From the NCBI RefSeq assembly GCF_000014805.1, contig NC_008570.1, positions 3,787,001 through 3,851,000 of the forward strand: a stretch of DNA of 64,000 nucleotides. The letters run 5' to 3'. This DNA is from Aeromonas hydrophila subsp. hydrophila ATCC 7966 (lineage in GTDB: Bacteria > Pseudomonadota > Gammaproteobacteria > Enterobacterales > Aeromonadaceae). Below are positions 46,222 to 54,089 of this stretch, piece after piece. Numbering within the stretch: the stretch's first letter is position 1; every line of letters begins with the position of its first letter. The notes below the pieces were generated by a model. The model was given only the letters and a program-made list of their open reading frames with translations. It was not told the origin of the DNA and did no database searches. The translations under genes and the position numbers were made by a program.

Positions 46222-48803
46222 ACCACCGCCTTGACAGCGATATCCGGCACCCACTGACCCCGCTCCTCCCGCCGTGGCGGCGTCTGATCCTCGGGCCGGT
46301 TGACGAAGGCCTCGAACAGTTTGAGCTTGTCCGGATCCGCCAATGTGCTCTTCCACTCGCACTGCCAGCTGCCGACTATCCCCTCCATCATGGCCTCCAG
46401 CTCGGCGCCGATGCCGAGCCTATCCTCGATGATCACCGACTTGAGGTAGTCGAGCCCCCCCTCCATGCCCTCCATCCAGACCGAGGTGCGCTGCAGCCGA
46501 TCGCCGGTGCGCACGTAGAACATCAACAATCGATCGATGTAGCGGATCAGGGTCTGCTCGTCGAGGTCGGTGGCGAACAGGTCGGCGTGGCGCGGCCGCA
46601 TGCCGCCGTTGCCGCACACATAGAGGTTCCAGCCCCGCTCGGTGGCGATGACGCCGATGTCCTTGCTCTGGGCCTCGGCGCACTCCCGGGTGCAGCCAGA
46701 GACCGCAAACTTCAGCTTGTGGGGAGCCCGCAACCCCTTGTAGCGGTGCTCCAGGGTCTGGGTCAGGGTCATGGAGTCCTGCACCCCGTAGCGGCACCAG
46801 GTCGAGCCCACGCAGGACTTCACGGTGCGTACCGACTTGCCGTAGGCCTGGCCGGTCTCGAACCCCGCAGCCACCAGCTCGCCCCAGATGGCGGGCAGCT
46901 GATCGACCCGGGCACCGAACAGGTCGATGCGCTGGCCGCCGGTGATCTTGGTGTAGAGGCCGTACTTGCGCGCCACCTCGCCGATGGTGATGAGGCCGTC
47001 CGGGGTGATCTCCCCGCCCGGAATGCGCGGCACCACCGAGTAGGTGCCGTCCTTTTGCAGGTTGGCGAGGAAGGCGTCGTTGCTGTCTTGCAGGGCGCGG
47101 TGGGGCTGCTCCAGCACATGCTCGTTCCACAGCGACGCCAGGATGGAGGCGACCGTCGGCCGGCAGATGTCGCAGCCCAGCCCTTTGCCGTGCTTGTTGC
47201 GCAGCGCCTCGAAGCTCTTCAGCTCGCCGACCCTGGCCAGGTGATAGAGCTCCTGACGGCTGTGGGCGAAGTGCTCGCACAGCCCCTTGTCCGCCTCGAC
47301 CCCGAGATCCTCCAGGGTCTGCTCCACCACCTGCTTGAGCAGGTTGCCGCAGCCACCGCAGCCGGTGCCCGCTTTGGTGCAGCTCTTCACCGCCGCCAGC
47401 TCGTGATTGCCGGCCTTGACGGCGGCCACCACGGCCCCCTTGCTGACGTTGTGGCAGGAGCAGAGGATGGCGCTGTCCGGCAGCACCAGGGGCGCGGGGG
47501 CGCCGCCCGCCTCCCCCACCAGCAGGGAGAGCGGCGGCTGGGGCAGCGCCACCCCGTTCTGGTAGTACTGCAGCAGTCGCTCATAATCGGTGCCGTCCCC
47601 CACCAGGATGGCGCCGAGCAGCCGGCTCCCCTCGCCGTCGGTCACCAGCTTCTTGTAGATGCCGTTGACCCTGTCCAGCAACAGCAGCTCCTGGGCGCCG
47701 GCGGTGCTGGCGTGGGCGTCGCCGATGGAGCCTACGTCCACCCCCATCAGCTTGAGCTTGGTGGACATGTCGGCCCCCGCGAAGCGGCTCTCGCCGCCGC
47801 ACAGGCTGGCCACGGCGGCCCGGGCCATCTGGTAGCCGGGGGCCACCAGCCCGAAGATGCGGCCCTGCCAGAGCGCGCACTCGCCGATAGCGAGGATGGC
47901 GGGGTCCGAGCTGTGGCAGCCGTCGTCGATGCAGATGCCGCCGCGCTCGCCGATGTTCAGCCCGGCCTGCCGGGCCAGCCCGTCGGCGGGTCTGATGCCG
48001 GCCGAGAACAGGATCACGTCGGTCTCCAGGTGAGAGCCATCCTTGAAGCGCAGCCGGTGGCGGGCCTGCTCCCCATCCTCGATGCACTCGGTGGCCTTCT
48101 CCACCAGCACCTTGACCCCGAGCGCCCGGATCTTGTCCCGCAGCACGGCGCCGCCGCTCTCGTCGAGCTGCACCGGCATCAGCCTGGGGGCGAACTCCAC
48201 CACCCGGGTACTGAGCCCGAGCAGCCGCAGCGCGTTGGCCGCCTCCAACCCGAGCAGGCCACCGCCGATCACCACGCCGCTGCGGGCGCCAGCGCAGGCA
48301 TCACGGATGGCGGCGAGATCCGCCAGGGTGCGATAGACGAAGCAACCCGCCCGCTGATGGCCGGGGATGGGGGGCACGAAGGGGACCGAGCCGGTCGCCA
48401 GCACCAGTCGGTCGTAACCGAACTGCTCGCCACAGGCCAGGGTCAGGGTGCGGGTATCTCTGTCCAGCACCTCCACCTCGGCCCCCAGCCGCAACGCTAT
48501 GCCCTGCACCTCATACCAGGCGGGATCCGCCATCCGCAGCGCCTCGGGCGCCTTGCCACCGAATACCTCGGAGAGGTGCACCCTGTCGTAGGCGGAGTCC
48601 GGCTCGGCGCCGAATACCGTCACCTCGAAGCGCTCGAGGCCGCCGGCCGCCACCAGCTGCTCGACAAAGTGATGACCCACCATGCCGTTGCCTACCACCA
48701 GCAGCCGCTGTTTCTCCATCCTCTCAGACGACTCGACGCAGTGATGGTCCATCTCATCATCCACGCCGTTGCCCACCACCTGTACTCTCTGCTTGTTGTC
48801 CAT
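46218..48803 (-). CDS. nirB: Nitrite reductase large subunit (NADH, siroheme)
   Basis: 861 aa. The FAD/NADH oxidoreductase domain starts at residue 29 (LLVVGNGMVGHHFVE), a BFD-like 2Fe-2S domain has CSCHNVSKG and GTGCGGCGN, and the siroheme/4Fe-4S domain has STWCRYGVQDS and SGCTRECAEAQ. It reduces nitrite to ammonium for assimilation. The first 28 residues repeat the FAD-motif start in diverged form. ATG 48803 has GGAAGAGAG upstream; ATG 48719 is an alternative start matching usual NirB. Confidence 0.95.
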   Translation of the reverse strand: MDNKQRVQVVGNGVDDEMDHHCVESSERMEKQRLLVVGNGMVGHHFVEQLVAAGGLERFEVTVFGAEPDSAYDRVHLSEVFGGKAPEALRMADPAWYEVQGIALRLGAEVEVLDRDTRTLTLACGEQFGYDRLVLATGSVPFVPPIPGHQRAGCFVYRTLADLAAIRDACAGARSGVVIGGGLLGLEAANALRLLGLSTRVVEFAPRLMPVQLDESGGAVLRDKIRALGVKVLVEKATECIEDGEQARHRLRFKDGSHLETDVILFSAGIRPADGLARQAGLNIGERGGICIDDGCHSSDPAILAIGECALWQGRIFGLVAPGYQMARAAVASLCGGESRFAGADMSTKLKLMGVDVGSIGDAHASTAGAQELLLLDRVNGIYKKLVTDGEGSRLLGAILVGDGTDYERLLQYYQNGVALPQPPLSLLVGEAGGAPAPLVLPDSAILCSCHNVSKGAVVAAVKAGNHELAAVKSCTKAGTGCGGCGNLLKQVVEQTLEDLGVEADKGLCEHFAHSRQELYHLARVGELKSFEALRNKHGKGLGCDICRPTVASILASLWNEHVLEQPHRALQDSNDAFLANLQKDGTYSVVPRIPGGEITPDGLITIGEVARKYGLYTKITGGQRIDLFGARVDQLPAIWGELVAAGFETGQAYGKSVRTVKSCVGSTWCRYGVQDSMTLTQTLEHRYKGLRAPHKLKFAVSGCTRECAEAQSKDIGVIATERGWNLYVCGNGGMRPRHADLFATDLDEQTLIRYIDRLLMFYVRTGDRLQRTSVWMEGMEGGLDYLKSVIIEDRLGIGAELEAMMEGIVGSWQCEWKSTLADPDKLKLFEAFVNRPEDQTPPRREERGQWVPDIAVKAVV
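48657..48803 (-). repeat. Diverged tandem duplication of the nirB 5' end
   Basis: KQRVQVVGNGV...HHCVE (residues 4-24) resembles KQRLLVVGNGM...HHFVE (31-48). At DNA level GTGGTGGGCAACGGCGTGG matches GTGGTAGGCAACGGCATGG at 17 of 19 positions, and CATCAC(TGC/TTT)GTCGAG recurs. The second copy keeps the GxGxxG dinucleotide motif; the first does not. Confidence 0.8.
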
Positions 48804-48828
48804 ATCTCTCTTCCTTGAATCGATGGGC

Positions 48829-49650
48829 TCAGGCCCGGCGCTGACTGCGAACTGGCTCGGCCACCTTGAGGGGGGTCACCTTGCGCTGCTTCTCGTAGAG
48901 AAAGCGCAGCACCTGCTGGCGCAGCTTGTGATAGTGACCATCGTCCGCAAGGGCCACCCTGTCTCTGGGCCTTGGCAAATCCACGGTCAGGATCTCGCCG
49001 ACAGTGGCACTAGGGCCATTGGTCATCATGATGATGCGATCGGAGAGCAGCACCGCCTCGTCCACGTCGTGGGTGATCATGATGACGGTGTTGCCAAGCT
49101 CCGCCTGGATGGCCATCAGGGCGTCCTGCAGATGAGCCCGGGTCAGGGCATCGAGGGCACCGAACGGCTCGTCCATCAGCAGCACCTTGGGGGAGAGCGA
49201 CAGGGCGCGGGCGATGCCGACCCGCTGCTTCATCCCTCCCGACAGCTCATGGGGCATCTTCTGGCTGGCGTGATCCATCTGCACCAGGGAGAGGTAGTAG
49301 TCCACCCGCTCCGCCACCGCCCGCCGGTTCGGCTCCACCTGGGCCACTGCCAGCGCTACGTTCTGCTGGACGCTGAGCCAGGGCAGCAGGGCGTGGTTCT
49401 GGAACACCATGGCCCGCTCCGGGCCCGGCCCCGCCACCTCGCGCCCGTCGAGGATGATGCCCCCCGTGGTGGGCTCCAGCAGCCCGGCCACCAAATTGAG
49501 CACGGTACTCTTGCCGCAGCCGGAGTGACCGATGAGGGAGACGAACTCCCCCCGCTCGATGCGCAGGTTGACCCGGCTGAGTGCCTCGAAGCGCCCCTGC
49601 TCCGTCTCGAACGAGATGCCGACGTCGCTTAACTGCAGATAACTCTTCAT
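48829..49650 (-). CDS. Nitrate ABC transporter, ATPase (NrtD/NasD-type)
   Basis: 273 aa. Walker A GHSGCGKST at 41-49, signature [15 protein letters not shown] near 145, Walker B VLLMDEPFGALD. Powers nitrate/nitrite uptake with the upstream permease and binding protein. Belongs to the taurine/nitrate transporter ATPase group; the function is assigned from the operon with nirBD. Confidence 0.9.
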   Translation of the reverse strand: MKSYLQLSDVGISFETEQGRFEALSRVNLRIERGEFVSLIGHSGCGKSTVLNLVAGLLEPTTGGIILDGREVAGPGPERAMVFQNHALLPWLSVQQNVALAVAQVEPNRRAVAERVDYYLSLVQMDHASQKMPHELSGGMKQRVGIARALSLSPKVLLMDEPFGALDALTRAHLQDALMAIQAELGNTVIMITHDVDEAVLLSDRIIMMTNGPSATVGEILTVDLPRPRDRVALADDGHYHKLRQQVLRFLYEKQRKVTPLKVAEPVRSQRRA

Positions 49651-49681
49651 TGGCTCTTCTCCCGCCTGAATATGAATGTGA

Positions 49682-50626
49682 TTAACGCAGCACCTGCCGC
49701 TTGTCCCAGGACAGCCACTGCTGCAGAGCCAGCATGCCCCTGTCCAGGGCGCAGCCGATGAGGCCTATGGTGATCACCGCCACCATGATGCGGGCCAGCG
49801 AGGCCGAGCCGCCGCTCTGGAACTCGTCCCACACGAACTTGCCGAGCCCCGGGTTCTGGGCCAGCATCTCAGCCGCGATCAGCACCATCCAGGCCACCCC
49901 TAGGGACAGGCGAAGGCCGGTGAAGATCATGGGCAGGGCGCCGGGCAGCACGATGCGCCGCACGTGGGTCACAAAGGAGAGGCGAAGCACCCGGCTGACG
50001 TTGTGCAGATCCCGGTCCAGCCCCGCCACCCCGACTGCGGTGTTGATCAGGGTCGGCCAGAGGGAGCAGAGGGTCACCGTCAGCGCCGAGGTGAGGAAGG
50101 ACTTTGCAAGCCAGGGAGTGGGGCTGGCGTAGAGCGCGCTCACCACCAGGGTGATGATCGGCAGCCAGGCCAGCGGCGACACCGGCTTGAGCAGCTGGAT
50201 CACCGGGTTGGCGGCGCGATAGAGCCCCTGATTCATGCCAAGCAGCACCCCGCACGGGATGGCGATCAGGGTCGCGAGGCCAAAGCCGCACAGCACGGTG
50301 AGCAAGCTGGTCCCAATCTGATCGAAGAAGGTGGGGCGCCCCGTGTAGGGGCGCAGCTTCACCTCGGCCGCCGGATCCGCGGCCAGCCGCTCGGCGTTGC
50401 GCACCCGCTGGCGCTCGAGGAAGGCGCTCGCCTTCTCCCGCTCGGCCAGGTGATCCTGACCCAGCGACCAGAGCTGGCTGGCGGTGGCGAGCGGCCCCGG
50501 CAACGTGCCCAGGCTGGTCTGCACCTGGCTCGCCCCCCACTGCCAAAGGCCGAGGAACAGCAGCACACCGAGCAGGGGCTGCACCAGGGTTTTCCAATCC
50601 ATGATTTTCCACTGATGTCGTTTCAT
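49682..50626 (-). CDS. Nitrate ABC transporter, permease (NrtB/NasE-type)
   Basis: 314 aa inner-membrane permease with TM1 at about 14-30, an unusual long periplasmic stretch to about 90, then five to six segments and the ATPase-contact loop. ATG 50626 has AGGAG at 7 nt; an earlier ATG at 50644 overlaps the binding-protein stop (ATGA). Confidence 0.9.
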   Translation of the reverse strand: MKRHQWKIMDWKTLVQPLLGVLLFLGLWQWGASQVQTSLGTLPGPLATASQLWSLGQDHLAEREKASAFLERQRVRNAERLAADPAAEVKLRPYTGRPTFFDQIGTSLLTVLCGFGLATLIAIPCGVLLGMNQGLYRAANPVIQLLKPVSPLAWLPIITLVVSALYASPTPWLAKSFLTSALTVTLCSLWPTLINTAVGVAGLDRDLHNVSRVLRLSFVTHVRRIVLPGALPMIFTGLRLSLGVAWMVLIAAEMLAQNPGLGKFVWDEFQSGGSASLARIMVAVITIGLIGCALDRGMLALQQWLSWDKRQVLR

Positions 50627-50640
50627 TGCGCGCTCCTCAC

Positions 50641-51999
50641 TCATTGCACCCGCTCATCGCCCTTGAGGCCGATGGCGAACTGCTGCAGATAGGCGTTGGG
50701 GTGGCGGCCGTCGTAGATGAGGCCGTCGATGAAGCCATCCTGAGGGCCGCGATAGCCCTGCTCGCTGGCAAAATCGGGGAAGTCCTGCGCCTTGAGCTTG
50801 CCCTCGGCGATCAGCGCCTCGGCAGCCTGGCGATAGACCTCGGGTTGATACACCGCCTTGGCCACCTGCTCGAACCAGGCATCCGGCTTGGCCTCGGGGA
50901 TCTGGCCCCAGCGCCGCATCTGGGTCAGATACCAGATGGCGTCCGAGTAGTAGGGGTAGGTAGCGTGATGGCGAAAGAAGACGTTGAAGTCCGGCAATTG
51001 ACGTACGTCCCCTTTGCCGTACTCAAAGGTGCCGGTCATGGAGCTGGCGATCACTGCCTCGTCGGCCCCCACGTACTCGGGTTTTGCCAAGAGTTTGGCC
51101 GCCTCGCGCCGGTTGCCGTTCTGCTCGGCATCCAGCCACCAGGCCGCCCGCAGCAGCGCCTTCACCAGCCGGACGTGGGCGTTGGGGTGGCGCTCGGCCC
51201 ACTGCCGGGTGACGCCGAACACCTTCTCAGGGTTGTTGCGCCAGATCTCCTGATCGGTAATGACCGGCACCCCGATCCCCTTGGCGAGCGCCTGCTGGTT
51301 CCAGGGCTCCCCCACGCTATAGCCGGCGATGGTGCCCGCCTCCAGGGTGGCTGGCATCTGCGGCGGCGGCGTCACCGACAGCAGCACGTCCGCCTGGCGC
51401 TGGCCCGAGTTGTCCCCGAGCTTGGGCGCGTAGAAACCGGGATTAAGGCCGCCGGCCGCCAGCCAGTACCTGAGCTCGTAGTTGTGGGGGGAGACAGGGA
51501 ACACCATCCCCATGTTGAACGGCTTGCCCGCCTGCCGGTATTGCTCCACCACCGGCTTGAGGGCGGCGGCGCTCACCGGTGCCGGCACCTTGCCCGCCAC
51601 CGGCTTGGGTAGTTGGGCCGCCATGGCGGCCCACACCGGCTTGGCCACCGTGATGGCGTTGCCGTTGAGATCCATGGCAAACGCCGTCACCAGCTCGGCC
51701 TGGGTACCGATGCCGATGTGAGCCGCCAGGGGCTGGCCCGCCAGCATCTGGGCGCCGTCCAGCTCGCCGTCGATCACCCGATCCAGCAGGATCTTCCAGT
51801 TCGCCTGGGCCTCGAGGGTGACATAGAGCCCCTCGTCCTCGAAATAGCCGCGCTCATAGGCCACCGCCAGCGGTGCCATGTCGGTCAGCTTGATGAAGCC
51901 GAGCTTGATCTCCTCCTGCTCGGGCGCCCCCACCGCGGCCAGCGCCGGCAGTGACAGCACCGCCAGCAGCATCCCCGCACATCCTTGTCGTCTGTTCAT
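50641..51999 (-). CDS. Nitrate-binding periplasmic protein (NrtA/NasF-type)
   Basis: 452 aa with a signal peptide to about 20 (AGMLLAVLSLPALAAV). The mature protein has the NrtA pattern: EEIKLGFIKLTDMAPLAVA near the start, MVFPVSPHNYELRYWLAAGG, and GEPWNQQALAKGIGV. It binds nitrate and/or nitrite for the permease. The frame extends upstream to 52140 through the leader terminator and is not coding there. Confidence 0.92.
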   Translation of the reverse strand: MNRRQGCAGMLLAVLSLPALAAVGAPEQEEIKLGFIKLTDMAPLAVAYERGYFEDEGLYVTLEAQANWKILLDRVIDGELDGAQMLAGQPLAAHIGIGTQAELVTAFAMDLNGNAITVAKPVWAAMAAQLPKPVAGKVPAPVSAAALKPVVEQYRQAGKPFNMGMVFPVSPHNYELRYWLAAGGLNPGFYAPKLGDNSGQRQADVLLSVTPPPQMPATLEAGTIAGYSVGEPWNQQALAKGIGVPVITDQEIWRNNPEKVFGVTRQWAERHPNAHVRLVKALLRAAWWLDAEQNGNRREAAKLLAKPEYVGADEAVIASSMTGTFEYGKGDVRQLPDFNVFFRHHATYPYYSDAIWYLTQMRRWGQIPEAKPDAWFEQVAKAVYQPEVYRQAAEALIAEGKLKAQDFPDFASEQGYRGPQDGFIDGLIYDGRHPNAYLQQFAIGLKGDERVQ

Positions 52000-52064
52000 G
52001 CCATTCCCTCGCTCGGTTCCTGTTCCGGGCTCTCGCCCGCCTGCCTCGTTGCAGGATGACGACC

Positions 52065-52138
52065 AAAAAAAAGCCCCACCGATCCGGGATCGGTGAGGCT
52101 TCTTTGCCCTGTTGCCGGTGGAGCCTTGCGGCCTCACC
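52065..52138 (-). promoter_or_regulatory. Leader attenuator of the nitrate transporter/nirBD operon (ANTAR-type candidate)
   Basis: On the minus strand an intrinsic terminator (GCCTCACCGATC / GATCGGTGGGGC then eight T; 52099 to 52065) lies 66 bp before the transporter ATG. GGTGAGGC at 52138-52131 is perfectly complementary to the terminator's first arm GCCTCACC, an alternative pairing. A hexaloop hairpin GGGC-AAAGAA-GCCT (52109-52096; loop A at 1, G at 4) also overlaps that arm, as ANTAR proteins require. Confidence 0.7.
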
Positions 52139-52162
52139 ACTGCGTCTTGTTCTGTCAGTTCG

Positions 52163-52182
52163 TTAATTCACTTTCCGTGCCA
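52163..52182 (-). promoter_or_regulatory. Possible sigma-54 promoter of the nitrate transporter operon
   Basis: TGGCACG (perfect -24 element) is followed by GAAA and GTGAA where TTGCA is expected, so the -12 element is poor. Position would start the transcript just before the leader hairpins. Confidence 0.4.
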
Positions 52183-52293
52183 ATCTGGCCGAACCGCCGC
52201 TGGCGGGCCCTGAGCGGCCCGGGTGCGCCTCCCCCGCTCGTTTATGCGCCTCAATGAGGCGCCGTTGCACCAAAACGGTTTGCCAGTCCCTTC

Positions 52294-52437
52294 AGAACCG
52301 GTTCGCGATCTGTCACGAGAGGTCGTCAGCAAGGTAAAGAGCAGCGCAGGAACCGGAGTTTATAGACATAAATGAGGATTCCGAGCAGCACATGAGCCTT
52401 GATCACGGCCTCGCAGTAGGCGCGTGGACCCGGTTCT
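52294..52437 (-). repeat. Palindromic repeat element, copy A (~144 bp)
   Basis: Ends AGAACCGG...CCGGTTCT form an inverted repeat, and the last base is the first plus-strand base of the stop codon of the ANTAR regulator gene. Shares long identical blocks with copy B at 53947-54089. Internal hairpin TTTAT-AGAC-ATAAA differs from copy B by compensatory changes. Confidence 0.88.
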
Positions 52438-53021
52438 CAGGCGGGCAATGCCTGCAGCAGTTGCCGTGCCAGCTCCCCCAGGCTCAGGTGGCGGCTCATG
52501 GCGGTGCTGCGCATCAGCCGGTAGGCCTGCTCCTCGTCCAGCCCCTGATGGCGCATCAGCCGCCCCTTGGCCTGCTCGATCAGCCTCCGCTCTACCAGCT
52601 GCTGACGCAGCTCGCTCTCGGTCTGCGCCAGCGCCTGCACCATGGCCAGCTGGCTGCGGGCCAACCGCAGCCACTGCTCCACCGGCTCCTTCTCCCCGCA
52701 CGGGTGGGGCACCAGCAAGACCCCCTGCTGCAGCAAGGCCTGCTGCGCCTCGCCCCCCAGCCGCTCGCAGAACAGCAGGCGCGGCACGTCGGGCCAGAGG
52801 GAGAGACCGAGCCGCGTCTCGGCGTCGAAACGGCGACTGCTGACGAGCAGGGCATCTCCCTGCCCATCCGGGCTCAGCAGCTGGCGAGCGTCGAGGATCC
52901 TGGGCTGATGGCCATACTGGCTGACCAAGAGGGCCAGCCGGTTGGCCTGACCCGGTTCGTCGGCGTGGATCAGCAGGCGGGAAACGGGGCCCGCGGGGCC
53001 CCCTGAAGTGAGAATGGTCAT
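52437..53021 (-). CDS. ANTAR-domain antiterminator regulator (NasR/NasT-type)
   Basis: 194 aa from ATG 53021 (AAGGAG). The N-terminal ~120 residues look like a degenerate response-regulator receiver (LLIHADEPGQANRLALLVS at the start), a short coiled coil follows, and the C-terminal ANTAR domain is clear: ERRLIEQAKGRLMRHQGLDEEQAYRLMRSTAM. ANTAR proteins bind paired hexaloop RNA hairpins to prevent termination. Located between the two operons whose leaders carry such structures. It lacks the large nitrate-sensing NIT domain of Klebsiella NasR, so it is closer to NasT. Confidence 0.85.
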   Translation of the reverse strand: MTILTSGGPAGPVSRLLIHADEPGQANRLALLVSQYGHQPRILDARQLLSPDGQGDALLVSSRRFDAETRLGLSLWPDVPRLLFCERLGGEAQQALLQQGVLLVPHPCGEKEPVEQWLRLARSQLAMVQALAQTESELRQQLVERRLIEQAKGRLMRHQGLDEEQAYRLMRSTAMSRHLSLGELARQLLQALPA

Positions 53022-53048
53022 GGCGCTCCTTGCCAACGGCATTCGATT

Positions 53049-53077
53049 GGTCTGCCACCACTGTGGTCTGTCACCAC
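53049..53077 (-). promoter_or_regulatory. 13-bp direct repeats upstream of the ANTAR regulator gene
   Basis: GGTCTGCCACCAC (53049-53061) and GGTCTGTCACCAC (53065-53077) differ at one position and are 16 bp apart. They lie 28-56 bp before the regulator's ATG. Confidence 0.5.
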
Positions 53078-53160
53078 AGAGGCAACATGAGCGCCAACTG
53101 TTTGAATCTACCCCCTTTTTATTCCTCTGGAGGTAGTAGAGGTAGAGGGAAAACGGCGGC

Positions 53161-53919
53161 TCAGGCCACCCGATCCAGCGCCTGTCCCAGCAGGCCCTGC
53201 AGCTCGGCCCGCAGGCGCACCACCTCCCCCATGATCATCAGCACCGGGCTCTGGCCGAGCAGGGCCCCGGCGGCCTGCGCCAGCCCGTCCAGCCGGGTCT
53301 CATGGACTTGCTGGCGGGCGCTGCAACCTGCCACCACCAGCGCCACCAGCAGATCCGGTGAGGCACCGGCCGCCAGCAGCCCCTGCCGGATCTCGGCCGC
53401 CCGCTCCAACCCCATGTAGAACACCAGGGTGTGGCCGGCCCGGGTCAGCCCCTGCCAGCCCTGATAGTCGCCCTCGTCCATCAGGTGGCCGGTGACCAGG
53501 GTCAGGGAACGGGCCAGCCCCCTGTGGGTCAGCGGGATCAGGCTGCTGGCGGCGCAGCCAAGCGCCGCCGTGATGCCGGGCACCAGCTCGGCGGCGATGC
53601 CGTGGCGCGCCAGGTGCAGCGCCTCCTCGCCACCACGGCCAAACACCAGGGGATCGCCCCCCTTGAGCCGCACCACCCGCTTGCCGGTGCGAGCCAGCGC
53701 CAGCAGCAGGGCGTTGATCTGCACCTGACTCGGGCTCGGCTCGCCGCAGCGCTTGCCCACGTCGAAGCGGGCCGCCCCCTGGGGAATGCGGGTCAGGATC
53801 TCCTCCCCCACCAGGCGGTCATAGACCACCACCTCCGCCGCCTCGAGCCGCTGCAGCGCGCGCAGGGTCAACAATTCGAGCGGACCGGGACCGGCCCCTA
53901 CCAGACTGATTTGGCTCAT
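53161..53919 (-). CDS. cobA: Uroporphyrinogen-III C-methyltransferase
   Basis: 252 aa SUMT. SLVGAGPGPLELLTL at the N-terminus, VVRLKGGDPLVFGRGGEE and GITAALGCAASSLIPLTHRG are signatures. It makes precorrin-2, the siroheme precursor needed by NirB (and CysI). It is the stand-alone enzyme, not the CysG fusion. ATG 53919 has AAGGAG; the upstream frame to 54111 reads through repeat copy B. Position after nasA supports a dedicated nitrate-assimilation role. Confidence 0.95.
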   Translation of the reverse strand: MSQISLVGAGPGPLELLTLRALQRLEAAEVVVYDRLVGEEILTRIPQGAARFDVGKRCGEPSPSQVQINALLLALARTGKRVVRLKGGDPLVFGRGGEEALHLARHGIAAELVPGITAALGCAASSLIPLTHRGLARSLTLVTGHLMDEGDYQGWQGLTRAGHTLVFYMGLERAAEIRQGLLAAGASPDLLVALVVAGCSARQQVHETRLDGLAQAAGALLGQSPVLMIMGEVVRLRAELQGLLGQALDRVA

Positions 53920-53946
53920 CACCGACTCCTTGTGTTTCGGCCCCCT

Positions 53947-54089
53947 AGAACCTGTGCACGACCTGTCACGAGAGGCTGTCAGCAAGGTGAAGCGCAGCGC
54001 AGGAACCGGAGCGTATAGATATACGTGAGGATTCCGAGCAGCACATGAGCCTTGATCACGGCCTCGCAGTAAGATCGTGTACAGGTTCT
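53947..54089 (-). repeat. Palindromic repeat element, copy B (~143 bp)
   Basis: Terminal inverted repeats AGAACCTGTGCACGA / TCGTGTACAGGTTCT (one wobble) and an inner hairpin CGTAT-AGAT-ATACG. The end coincides with the nasA stop codon. Lies between nasA and cobA and is probably transcribed with them. Confidence 0.9.

Noticed and set aside
46587..48818. 743-codon plus-strand ORF opposite nirB
   Set aside because: Antisense shadow of a well-conserved gene with no recognisable motif.
50641..52140. Nitrate-binding protein extended to 52140
   Set aside because: It would read through the leader terminator and lose the signal peptide.
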